A stretch of DNA of 64,000 nt from Casp-actino8 sp001510335 (lineage in GTDB: Bacteria > Actinomycetota > Acidimicrobiia > Acidimicrobiales > Ilumatobacteraceae), in contig JAQCEM010000003.1 of the NCBI GenBank assembly GCA_027729635.1, forward strand, positions 1-64,000, given 5' to 3'. How positions within the stretch are numbered: the first letter of the stretch is position 1; each line of letters begins with the position of its first letter. A program made the translations under genes and the position numbers. Positions 36,046 through 43,631 of this stretch are shown here, piece after piece. The notes beneath the pieces were generated by a model. That model did no database searches and was not told the DNA's origin. It worked only from the letters and a program-made list of their open reading frames with translations.

Positions 36046-37187
36046 GCAATCTCGATATGAAAGAAGCCATCAAAATGTTGGCGGCCGAAAAGAACATTTC
36101 AGAAGAGACCCTTCTGCAAGTGCTCGTCGAAGCTTTGGCGACCGCGTACAAGCGTCGTCCAGGTTCGGCAGAAGAAGTTGAAGTCGGTCTCAATACCGAC
36201 ACTCTTGAAATCACGTTCACCGCTTTCGACATTGACGAAGACGGCAACTGGGTCAACCAGCGTGACGACACTCCCGACAAGAACGAATTGGGTCGCATTG
36301 CGGCACAGACTTTCCGTCAGGTGATGGGTCAGCGCATCCGCGAAGCCGAGCGCGACAAGAAGTTTGAAGAATACGCCAACCGCGAAGGCGACATTGTCAC
36401 TGGCATCATTCAGCAAAACGATCATCGCTATGCCTTGCTTGATCTTGGCAAAGTGGAAGCCCTCATGCCACAAAGTGAGCAAGTTCCTTTTGAGCGCGCC
36501 ACACCTGGCACTCGCCTCAAGGCCTACATCGTCGAAGTGCGTCGTAGCGATAAGGGTCCGCAAATTGTGGTCAGCCGCACGCATCCCGGTCTCGTGAAGC
36601 GCCTGTTCGAACTCGAAGTTCCCGAAATTGCTGACGGCGTTGTCGAAATCAAAGCATGTGCTCGCGAACCAGGTCACCGCACCAAGATCGCGGTTTTCTC
36701 AAACGACAACAACGTCGATCCCGTTGGCGCCTGTGTCGGTGCTCGCGGTGGACGCGTGCGTATGGTTGTGAACGAACTCAATCAAGAGAAGATTGACATC
36801 ATTCCTTTCAGCGACGATTTGGCTGATTTCATTGCCAAAGCGCTGTCGCCGGCCAAGGTCACCGAAGTTCGTCTCAGCGAAGACCGCAGCCAGGCTGATG
36901 TCATCGTTCCCGATTTCCAACTCAGTTTGGCGATCGGTAAAGAAGGACAGAACGCTCGTCTTGCTGCTCGCCTTGCTGGTATTCGCGTCGACATCAAGAG
37001 CGAGACCCAGCACAACAATGAGCTCAACGGAATTTTTGAAGATGCTGAATACGCCGATGGCGAATGGATCTTGAACGCTGAAACTGGCGCTCAAGAATTC
37101 CACGCTGCCGATGGTTCAGTGATGAGTCTTGAAGAGTGGGAAAAGGTCACCGGAATTACTGCGGCAGCAGTTGAGGACGAGGCATAG
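36042..37187 (+). CDS. nusA: Transcription termination/antitermination factor NusA
   Basis: RNA-polymerase-bound elongation factor, 381 aa. The N-terminal domain (ALATAYKRRPG), S1 domain (GDIVTGIIQQNDHRYALLDL), and two KH domains (GARGGRVRMVVNEL, IGKEGQNARLAARL) are all present; it lacks the extra acidic repeats of E. coli NusA, as is normal in actinobacteria. It is coupled to rimP by ATGA. Since NusA promotes hairpin-dependent termination, the terminator in the operon leader could give negative feedback. Confidence 0.96.
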   Translation: MSNLDMKEAIKMLAAEKNISEETLLQVLVEALATAYKRRPGSAEEVEVGLNTDTLEITFTAFDIDEDGNWVNQRDDTPDKNELGRIAAQTFRQVMGQRIREAERDKKFEEYANREGDIVTGIIQQNDHRYALLDLGKVEALMPQSEQVPFERATPGTRLKAYIVEVRRSDKGPQIVVSRTHPGLVKRLFELEVPEIADGVVEIKACAREPGHRTKIAVFSNDNNVDPVGACVGARGGRVRMVVNELNQEKIDIIPFSDDLADFIAKALSPAKVTEVRLSEDRSQADVIVPDFQLSLAIGKEGQNARLAARLAGIRVDIKSETQHNNELNGIFEDAEYADGEWILNAETGAQEFHAADGSVMSLEEWEKVTGITAAAVEDEA

Positions 37188-37194
37188 ATCTCAC

Positions 37195-37464
37195 ATGACA
37201 ACGTTGACTCATCCGGTGCGCACTTGCGTGGGATGCCGTTCTCGCAAAGAACAGCAGTTACTCACTCGCTATGTACGCAACGAAATGGGTCAGCCTGTCG
37301 TGTCTCGCACAGCGAGCGGACGGGGTGCATGGATGTGCGCTGAGTCTGCAAGTTGTTTTGAGGCAGCAATGAAAATGCGTGCATTTGATCGAGCCTGGAA
37401 AACTCGTTCGAGTGAGAAGAAAACAATTAATGGTCGTCACCTCACCCGAGTCGCACAACCATGA
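37195..37464 (+). CDS. rnpM: YlxR/RnpM family RNA-binding protein
   Basis: Small 89-aa protein with the YlxR signature HPVRTCVGCRSRK, a RYVR strand and GRGAWMC. YlxR (RnpM) binds the RNase P RNA and tunes RNase P in Bacillus; the same role is inferred. The ATG at 37195 is 7 bp after nusA and gives the family-typical start; the longer frame from 37129 runs inside nusA and is rejected. Standard position between nusA and infB. Confidence 0.93.
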   Translation: MTTLTHPVRTCVGCRSRKEQQLLTRYVRNEMGQPVVSRTASGRGAWMCAESASCFEAAMKMRAFDRAWKTRSSEKKTINGRHLTRVAQP

Positions 37465-37521
37465 CAATCTAAAGAGTCGCCGGAAACACCGGCGAAAAAG
37501 CATCAAAGGACTGAACGCCGC

Positions 37522-40371
37522 GTGGCAACAGCAAAGATCAAAGTCAGTGAATTAGCGAAGTCCCTCGGCATGACTAATGCCGAGATGCTCGAACTTTGTA
37601 AGGCCAACAATGTGGCCGCAAAGACCCCTCAGTCAACTTTGGTTGAAGCATTCGTGCCGATGCTCAAGCGCAAAGCTGAAGCCGCCGGCCTCGTGCGCGA
37701 GGTTGCCCCAGTTGAAGAGGAAGAGCCCGCCAAGAAGGCGCCGGCAAAGAAGGCTGCTGCACCAGTCGAGAAAGCGCCAGCCGTCGTTGAGGCAACCGTA
37801 GTCAAAGTAGATGTTGCTCCTGTTCCGGTCGTTGAAGCACCGGCACCCGTCGTCGATGCTCCGGTTGTTCAGGCACCTGTCGCTCCTGTTGTTGAGACTC
37901 CTGCGGTTGTTGCCCCTGCTCCTGCGGCACCAGTGACTCCCGAAGCCTCGGCTGCTCCAACAAGTTCAGTTGTCTCCAGCCGAACCGCTCCACGCGAGCC
38001 AGCCCGTGACGCAACTCGTGAAACTCCTCGTCCTGCTGCTCCGCGCCCGCCGGCCGCTGGTAGCGCACCTGGTGTCGCTGCGCCTGGACGTCCGGTTCCG
38101 CCGCCGCCTGGTCGCCCGATGAGTTCGACTGGTCGTCCGGTTCCGCCGCCGCCTGGTCGCCCGATGAGTTCGACTGGTCGTCCGGTTCCGCCGCCTCCAG
38201 GTGGCCCGCGAAATGCACCGGCGCCGGGTGCTCGTCCAAGCGGTGCTGGTTACGGTGGACCGCGTACTGGTGCCCCGCGTCCTGGCGGTGCCTTTGGTGG
38301 CGCACGTCCCGTTGGTGGTCCTCGTCCTGCTGGTGCTTTCGGTACACAGCGACCGGGTGGTCCTGGTGGTCCTGGTGGTCCCGGTGGACCCGGTGGTCCT
38401 GGTGGCGGTCCTGGTGGTGGACCCGGTGGTCCCGGTGCTGGCCGTCCCGGTGGTGGAGGTCGTCCTGGTGGCGGCGCTCGACCGAGTGGTGGTCGTCGAG
38501 CTCCTCGCAGTGGTGGCCGTCGTCGCCGTCGTGGAGAGGATGATCTACAGCCGTCAATGATTTCGTACAGCGACGATTCGGCTCCGGTCCCCGAGGGCAC
38601 CGTCGTCATCGAACGCGGAGTTTCATCACAAGAGTTCGCACCGCGACTCAACCGCACCGCGGCTGATGTTGTGCGCTTCTTGTTGAAGAACGGTGAAATG
38701 GTCACGGCAACGATGACGTTGTCCGATGAACAAATGGAATTGTTCGCACTTGAAATTGGTGCCGAGATTCTTTTGGTTGAACCCGGTCAGCAAGAAGAAA
38801 TGGAATTGCAGGCCCTCTTCGACGACAGTGATGACGACGACGAAACCGCGCAAGAACTGCGTCCGCCAGTGATCACGGTGATGGGTCACGTTGACCACGG
38901 CAAGACCACCTTGCTTGACAAGATTCGTAACGCCAATGTTGTCTCTGGTGAAGCCGGCGGAATTACTCAGCACATCGGTGCATACCAAGTAGTGCAAGAT
39001 GGCAAGAAGGTCACCTTCATTGACACCCCTGGTCACGCCGCGTTCACCCAAATGCGTGCCCGTGGTGCCCAAGTCACCGACATTGTTGTGTTGATGGTTG
39101 CTGCCGACGACGGTGTGATGCCTCAGACCATTGAAGCAATTAGTCATGCGCGCGCTGCTGGTGTGCCCATGGTGGTTGCGATCAACAAGGTCGACAAAGA
39201 AAACGCCGACGTGCAGCGCGTACTATCGCAACTCTCCGAACAGCAACTTGTTCCCGAGTCGTGGGGTGGCGACACCATCTGTGTTGAAATATCGGCACAA
39301 CAAAACTTGGGTGTTGATGACCTCATCGAACAACTCACGATCGTTGCCGAAATTGAAGAACTCACCGCAAACCCAACCGGGCGCGCCAAGGGAATTGTTC
39401 TTGAAGCCAACCTCGACACTGGTCGTGGACCGGTAGCGACCATCTTGGTTGACAAGGGAACCCTGAAGGTCGGTGACCCGATTGTTGCTGGTGGCGCGTG
39501 GGGTCGTGTGCGCGCCATGTTCGACGATAAGGGCAAACAGATTAAAGAAGCCGGTCCGTCAACACCAGTGCAGGTTCTTGGTTTGTCAACCGTTCCGCAA
39601 GCGGGCGATGAATTCCGTGTTGCGCCAGACGAAAAGACTGCTCGTACCGTTGGTGAAGCTCGTGAACAGCGTCTGCGTGCCAAGGCACAGCGTGGCGATG
39701 CACGAGTTCAGCGTGGTGTGAAGCTTGAAGACGTTTTCACGCAAATTCAGGCTGGTGAAGTGGCAACACTGAACCTCATTTTGAAGGCCGATGTACAAGG
39801 TTCGCTCGAAGCCGTCACCGACAGTTTGCGTCGTCTTGAGCGTGATGAAGTGAAGTTGGCTTTCGTGCACCGTGCAGTTGGTGGAGTCACCGAAAACGAC
39901 ATCACCTTGGCTGCTGCCACCAACGCCACCATTCTTGGTTTCAACGTTCGCCCCGATCGTAAAGCTCGTGACCTTGCTGAAGCTGAACATGTTGAGATTC
40001 GTTCATACGAAATCATCTACAAGCTGCTCGAAGATATTGAGAGCGCGATGATCGGTATGTTGGCTCCCGAATACGAAGAAGTCGTCACTGGCGAAGCCGA
40101 AGTGCGCGAAGTCTTCCGTGTGCCAAAGCTCGGTGGCATCGCGGGTTGTTATGTCCGCACCGGACAGATCACTCGTGGCACCAAGGTGCGATTCATTCGC
40201 GAAGGCGTCATTATCTGGAAGGGCGCGATCACGTCACTGCGTCGCTTCAAAGACGATGTTCGTGAAGTACGCGAAGGTTTCGAATGTGGTATCGGTTTGA
40301 GTGACTTCCAAGACCTCAAGCCTGGCGACCTCATTGAAACCTTCGAAGAGAAACTGGTGGTCCGGACCTGA
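37522..40371 (+). CDS. infB: Translation initiation factor IF-2
   Basis: GTPase that places initiator tRNA. At 949 aa: a short N-terminal IF2 helix domain (VSELAKSLGMTNAEMLELCK), a ~280-aa low-complexity linker of Ala/Pro/Val then Pro/Gly/Arg (including GGPGGPGG runs), then the G domain (G1 GHVDHGKTTLLD, G3 DTPGHAAF, G4 NKVD) and domains II-IV. The GTG start has AAAGGA upstream. The linker contains a 45-bp tandem repeat. It ends 2 bp before the DsbA-like gene. Confidence 0.97.
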   Translation: MATAKIKVSELAKSLGMTNAEMLELCKANNVAAKTPQSTLVEAFVPMLKRKAEAAGLVREVAPVEEEEPAKKAPAKKAAAPVEKAPAVVEATVVKVDVAPVPVVEAPAPVVDAPVVQAPVAPVVETPAVVAPAPAAPVTPEASAAPTSSVVSSRTAPREPARDATRETPRPAAPRPPAAGSAPGVAAPGRPVPPPPGRPMSSTGRPVPPPPGRPMSSTGRPVPPPPGGPRNAPAPGARPSGAGYGGPRTGAPRPGGAFGGARPVGGPRPAGAFGTQRPGGPGGPGGPGGPGGPGGGPGGGPGGPGAGRPGGGGRPGGGARPSGGRRAPRSGGRRRRRGEDDLQPSMISYSDDSAPVPEGTVVIERGVSSQEFAPRLNRTAADVVRFLLKNGEMVTATMTLSDEQMELFALEIGAEILLVEPGQQEEMELQALFDDSDDDDETAQELRPPVITVMGHVDHGKTTLLDKIRNANVVSGEAGGITQHIGAYQVVQDGKKVTFIDTPGHAAFTQMRARGAQVTDIVVLMVAADDGVMPQTIEAISHARAAGVPMVVAINKVDKENADVQRVLSQLSEQQLVPESWGGDTICVEISAQQNLGVDDLIEQLTIVAEIEELTANPTGRAKGIVLEANLDTGRGPVATILVDKGTLKVGDPIVAGGAWGRVRAMFDDKGKQIKEAGPSTPVQVLGLSTVPQAGDEFRVAPDEKTARTVGEAREQRLRAKAQRGDARVQRGVKLEDVFTQIQAGEVATLNLILKADVQGSLEAVTDSLRRLERDEVKLAFVHRAVGGVTENDITLAAATNATILGFNVRPDRKARDLAEAEHVEIRSYEIIYKLLEDIESAMIGMLAPEYEEVVTGEAEVREVFRVPKLGGIAGCYVRTGQITRGTKVRFIREGVIIWKGAITSLRRFKDDVREVREGFECGIGLSDFQDLKPGDLIETFEEKLVVRT
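38089..38195 (+). repeat. 45-bp tandem repeat in the infB linker
   Basis: Two full copies (38089-38133, 38134-38178) and a partial third encode RPVPPPPGRPMSSTG units. The period is a multiple of three, so copy-number change would keep the frame. It lies in the disordered, length-variable part of IF-2. Confidence 0.88.
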
Positions 40372-40373
40372 TC

Positions 40374-41033
40374 ATGGCAAGCTCAACTGATGATCTTGAG
40401 TTTTTCTTTGACCCGGTGTGTCCGTGGGCATGGATCACCTCACGTTGGGTCAAAGAAGTTCAGGAGTTGCGTCAGTATTCGGTGACGTGGCGTCCCATTT
40501 CGTTAAAGATTTTGAATGCCAATCAAACAGCCGAGTGGTACACCGCGGAATACAAGCGTGGGCATGCCGCTGGTCACGACGGTTTGCGCACCGCCTGTGC
40601 GTTAGTTGATCACTTTGGTGGCGACGAAGGTAACGAAGCCGTTGATCGGTTCTACTCCGCACTCGGAATTGCGGCCCACAAGAACGGTCGTCGTGACGAG
40701 TTTCGCGACAACACTGCACACTTCATTGATGAATGTCTCACCATTGCTGGTCTGAGTACGACGCTCAATCAAACGGGCCAATCAACTTTTGACGATGTCA
40801 TCGCAACATCGACCTCAGTAGCCCTTGAGCGCACTGGCAAAGATGTCGGCACGCCGATCCTCACATTCCATCCTGGCCAAGTCAACGAGGGTTCATTCTT
40901 TGGTCCAGTCATTGCCCGTATTCCACGTGGTGAAGAGGCGTTGACATTGTGGAATGCAGTCGAGGTCGTGGCGACAACTCCCGGTGTCGCCGAACTCAAG
41001 CGCACCTTGCGTTCAAAACCAGTCTTTGACTAA
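40374..41033 (+). CDS. DsbA-family (mycothiol-dependent reductase-like) protein
   Basis: Thioredoxin-fold protein of 219 aa with helical insertion, opening FFFDPVCPWAWITSRWV. The active site reads C16-P-W-A19, so the resolving cysteine is replaced by Ala, implying a monothiol mechanism or a glutathione-S-transferase-kappa-like role. The closest relatives known to me are actinobacterial mycothiol-dependent reductases (Rv2466c type) and 2-hydroxychromene-2-carboxylate isomerase-like proteins. There is no signal peptide, so it is cytoplasmic. It is inserted between infB and rbfA in the operon. Confidence 0.8.
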   Translation: MASSTDDLEFFFDPVCPWAWITSRWVKEVQELRQYSVTWRPISLKILNANQTAEWYTAEYKRGHAAGHDGLRTACALVDHFGGDEGNEAVDRFYSALGIAAHKNGRRDEFRDNTAHFIDECLTIAGLSTTLNQTGQSTFDDVIATSTSVALERTGKDVGTPILTFHPGQVNEGSFFGPVIARIPRGEEALTLWNAVEVVATTPGVAELKRTLRSKPVFD

Positions 41034-41066
41034 GAACCAGGGTTCACGAGCGATAGCGTTCTTGGT

Positions 41067-41600
41067 GTGAATCGGCCACCCTCGCGCTCAGGTAAATCTC
41101 GCACCCCATCGCGTAATGCGACGACGCATGCGTACCCGCGCTCGGTCCGATTGGGTGAGACGCTTCGTGAAGTTCTTGCCGATGAACTCGTGCGTATTGA
41201 CGATGAACGACTTGAGTTCGTCACCGTCACCCGGGTTGAAGTCGACCCTGAAATGAACCGTGGCATTGTGTTCTTTGATTCGCTCGCTGGCGAAGATGGC
41301 GACGCGCTGATTTTGGAAGCATTCTCTGACCACCGCAAGCGTTTGCAAAGTTCAATCGGCAAGCAAGTGCGTGCCAAGAAGACACCTATCCTGTCGTTTC
41401 GTCCCGATGAAGTCATCCGCTCGGCCGAGCGTATTGAAAAGATCTTGCGTGAGAATCCGAGCCCGAGTCGTGAAGCAACCGTGAACGAAGACAACTACGT
41501 GCAGAAGAAAGTCTTTCCCGAGCCGGCAGATGTGGTTGAAGAAGACGAAGACGTTGAAGATACCGATAGTGAAGTAAACGATCTCGATGGCGAGGCGTAA
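41067..41600 (+). CDS. rbfA: Ribosome-binding factor A
   Basis: 16S rRNA maturation and cold-adaptation factor. Of 177 aa, the KH-like core reads RLGETLREVLADELVRI, VTRVEVDPEMNRGIVFF, KKTPILSFRPDEV; the last ~45 residues form an acidic tail. The start is GTG 41067, with no good ribosome site; a stem between the end of the preceding gene and bases 41058-41066 abuts it. It overlaps truB by 14 bp. Confidence 0.93.
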   Translation: MNRPPSRSGKSRTPSRNATTHAYPRSVRLGETLREVLADELVRIDDERLEFVTVTRVEVDPEMNRGIVFFDSLAGEDGDALILEAFSDHRKRLQSSIGKQVRAKKTPILSFRPDEVIRSAERIEKILRENPSPSREATVNEDNYVQKKVFPEPADVVEEDEDVEDTDSEVNDLDGEA

Positions 41601-42573
41601 ACCCGCACAAGTACATGGTCTGCTGGTCGTTGACAAACCCGCCGGCATGACGAGTCATGATGTCGTTGACAAGGCTCGCAGAATTCTCGGTGAACGCAAG
41701 ATCGGGCACTCCGGAACTCTTGACCCTGATGCCACGGGTGTTTTGCTGTTAGGTGTCGGCGATGCCACGCGACTCTTGCGCTTTCTTGACAACGTGACGA
41801 TTGATGGTCGTGCCACCACGTCAAAGTCGTACACCGGAACCGTGGTACTTGGCACTGAAACCACGACGCTTGATGCATCGGGTGAAGTGACGGCGACTTA
41901 CGACATGTCGGCCATCATTGACGGTCTCACGATAGAAAAAGTCCAAGCAATCGTTGATGGCAACGTTGGTCAGCAATTACTTGGTGATGTCATGCAAGTG
42001 CCGCCGATGGTTTCGGCACTCAAAGTGGACGGCAAGCGTTTGCACGAATTGGCGCGTGAAGGTATTGAGATTGAACGCGAGGCCCGACCAGTGACCGTGC
42101 ATTCATTCACCGTCGTCGCTATCCGTGGTAATGAAGTTGACATTGATGTCACCTGTTCAAGTGGCACGTATATCCGCACATTGGCGGCCGACCTCGGAAC
42201 CATCATGGGCGGGGGAGCCCACCTTAAGAATCTTCGTCGCACCTCGATTGGTCGCTGCACAACTTCTGATGCCGTCACGCTCGATGAACTGCAATCAGAA
42301 GATTCCCAAACCGATCCTCAGTCGTATTTGCGACCAGTGATTGACTGTGTGCGCGGACTTTCGCGATTTGATGCCGATGCCGAAGTTCGTGCGGTGGTGG
42401 CGGTGGGCAAAGTTTTGCCGGCAGCGTTATTTGTCGGCAACGGCCCGGCTCCGTGGGCGGTGGTTGATGCAGATGAACGTTTGATCGCGGTGTACGAGCC
42501 ATTCAGCAATGAGAAAGTTGGCGCCGACATGGCTAGACCCTCGATTGTGCTCATTACGCCTGAAAGTTCATGA
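41587..42573 (+). CDS. truB: tRNA pseudouridine-55 synthase
   Basis: Makes pseudouridine 55 in the T-loop of tRNAs. A 328-aa protein opening with VHGLLVVDKPAGMTSHDVV; the catalytic Asp is D46 in HSGTLDPDATGVL, and LRRTSIG is present in the C-terminal part. The start ATG lies 14 bp inside rbfA, so the two are coupled. ribF follows after a 52-bp gap. Confidence 0.95.
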   Translation: MARRKPAQVHGLLVVDKPAGMTSHDVVDKARRILGERKIGHSGTLDPDATGVLLLGVGDATRLLRFLDNVTIDGRATTSKSYTGTVVLGTETTTLDASGEVTATYDMSAIIDGLTIEKVQAIVDGNVGQQLLGDVMQVPPMVSALKVDGKRLHELAREGIEIEREARPVTVHSFTVVAIRGNEVDIDVTCSSGTYIRTLAADLGTIMGGGAHLKNLRRTSIGRCTTSDAVTLDELQSEDSQTDPQSYLRPVIDCVRGLSRFDADAEVRAVVAVGKVLPAALFVGNGPAPWAVVDADERLIAVYEPFSNEKVGADMARPSIVLITPESS

Positions 42574-42625
42574 GATAGGCGCTCGTTATTTAGATGTTTG
42601 TGACCAAATTTGAGATGTTGAACGA

Positions 42626-43627
42626 ATGTCCCAGTCGGTTGCGCAAGTATCGTTTGCTGCTGTGCATGTGATCACCGATTTGAGTGCCATACCGGCCGGG
42701 CTATTCGCCTCGGGTTCGGTTGTCACCATCGGCGCTTACGACGGACTGCATGTCGGTCACCGCGAGATAATTGAACAAGTAACAAAGAAGGCTCAATCAG
42801 CCGGGCAGAAAAGCGTGTTGGTGACATTCAGCCCTCACCCGGCGCAGATTTTGCGTCCGACAGAAGCGCCGAAACTTTTGACTGACCGTGATCAGAAATT
42901 GCGATTGCTTGAAAGTACGGGCATTGATGCAGTGGTCATGATTGCGTTTGATCGGATCCAGGCGCAAGAGACACCCGAAGATTTTGTCAAGCGAGTTCTG
43001 GTTGATGCGCTCGATGTGAAGTGTCTGATTGTCGGTGAAGATTTCTGCTTCGGCAAAGATCGTCGTGGCAACGTTGAACTACTCACACAACGAGGCGAAC
43101 AATATGGCTTCGTTGTTGAGCCAAGTCAATTGGTTGCTGGGCACGACGATGTCACCGCGAGCTCAACGTACATTCGCTCATTAATTCAAAATGGCGATAT
43201 TGAGGCCGCAAACATGTATCTCGGACGGCAGCACGAACTTACTGGGACGGTTGTGCATGGTGATGCGCGTGGACGAACTGTTGGGTTTCCGACAGCGAAT
43301 GTGGAAGTGCCCAAGATGTTGTGTCAACCCGGTGATGGTGTCTACGCCGGTTGGTATGAGCGCCCAGCACGAGATGGTGAACCCGAACGCGTCTATCCAG
43401 CGGCCATCAACATTGGTCGCCGTCCAACCTTTTATGTTGATGCACCAGTGTCACTGGTTGAAGCGCACGTCATTGGCGAGGAAAGTCTTGATCTCTACGG
43501 TGAAGTGGCCACACTTCGTTTCGTGAAGCGTTTACGTGGTGAGCAAAAGTTTTCAGGTATTGACGAAATGAAAACTCAGTTGATGCGTGATATCGAAAAA
43601 GCCAAGGAAGCGCTTGCTGAGAAGTGA
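42626..43627 (+). CDS. ribF: Bifunctional riboflavin kinase / FAD synthetase
   Basis: Converts riboflavin to FMN and FAD. Of 333 aa, the N-terminal adenylyltransferase has TIGAYDGLHVGHREI (HxGH at 42-45) and the C-terminal kinase has GRTVGFPTANVEVP. It closes the nus/infB operon and converges on fbiC with a 4-bp gap. In many actinobacteria rpsO and pnp follow soon after ribF; here they are almost 18 kb away. Confidence 0.96.
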   Translation: MSQSVAQVSFAAVHVITDLSAIPAGLFASGSVVTIGAYDGLHVGHREIIEQVTKKAQSAGQKSVLVTFSPHPAQILRPTEAPKLLTDRDQKLRLLESTGIDAVVMIAFDRIQAQETPEDFVKRVLVDALDVKCLIVGEDFCFGKDRRGNVELLTQRGEQYGFVVEPSQLVAGHDDVTASSTYIRSLIQNGDIEAANMYLGRQHELTGTVVHGDARGRTVGFPTANVEVPKMLCQPGDGVYAGWYERPARDGEPERVYPAAINIGRRPTFYVDAPVSLVEAHVIGEESLDLYGEVATLRFVKRLRGEQKFSGIDEMKTQLMRDIEKAKEALAEK

Positions 43628-43631
43628 ATCG

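Noticed and set aside
38340..38470. CRISPR-like repeat pattern in the GGT-CCT-GGT region
   Set aside because: It is in-frame Gly-Pro-Gly coding repetition in infB with no spacers.
37802..38705. Long His/Asp- and Pro/Gly-rich frames opposite the infB linker
   Set aside because: Low-complexity repeats are open in several frames; infB is the only frame with conserved domains at both ends.
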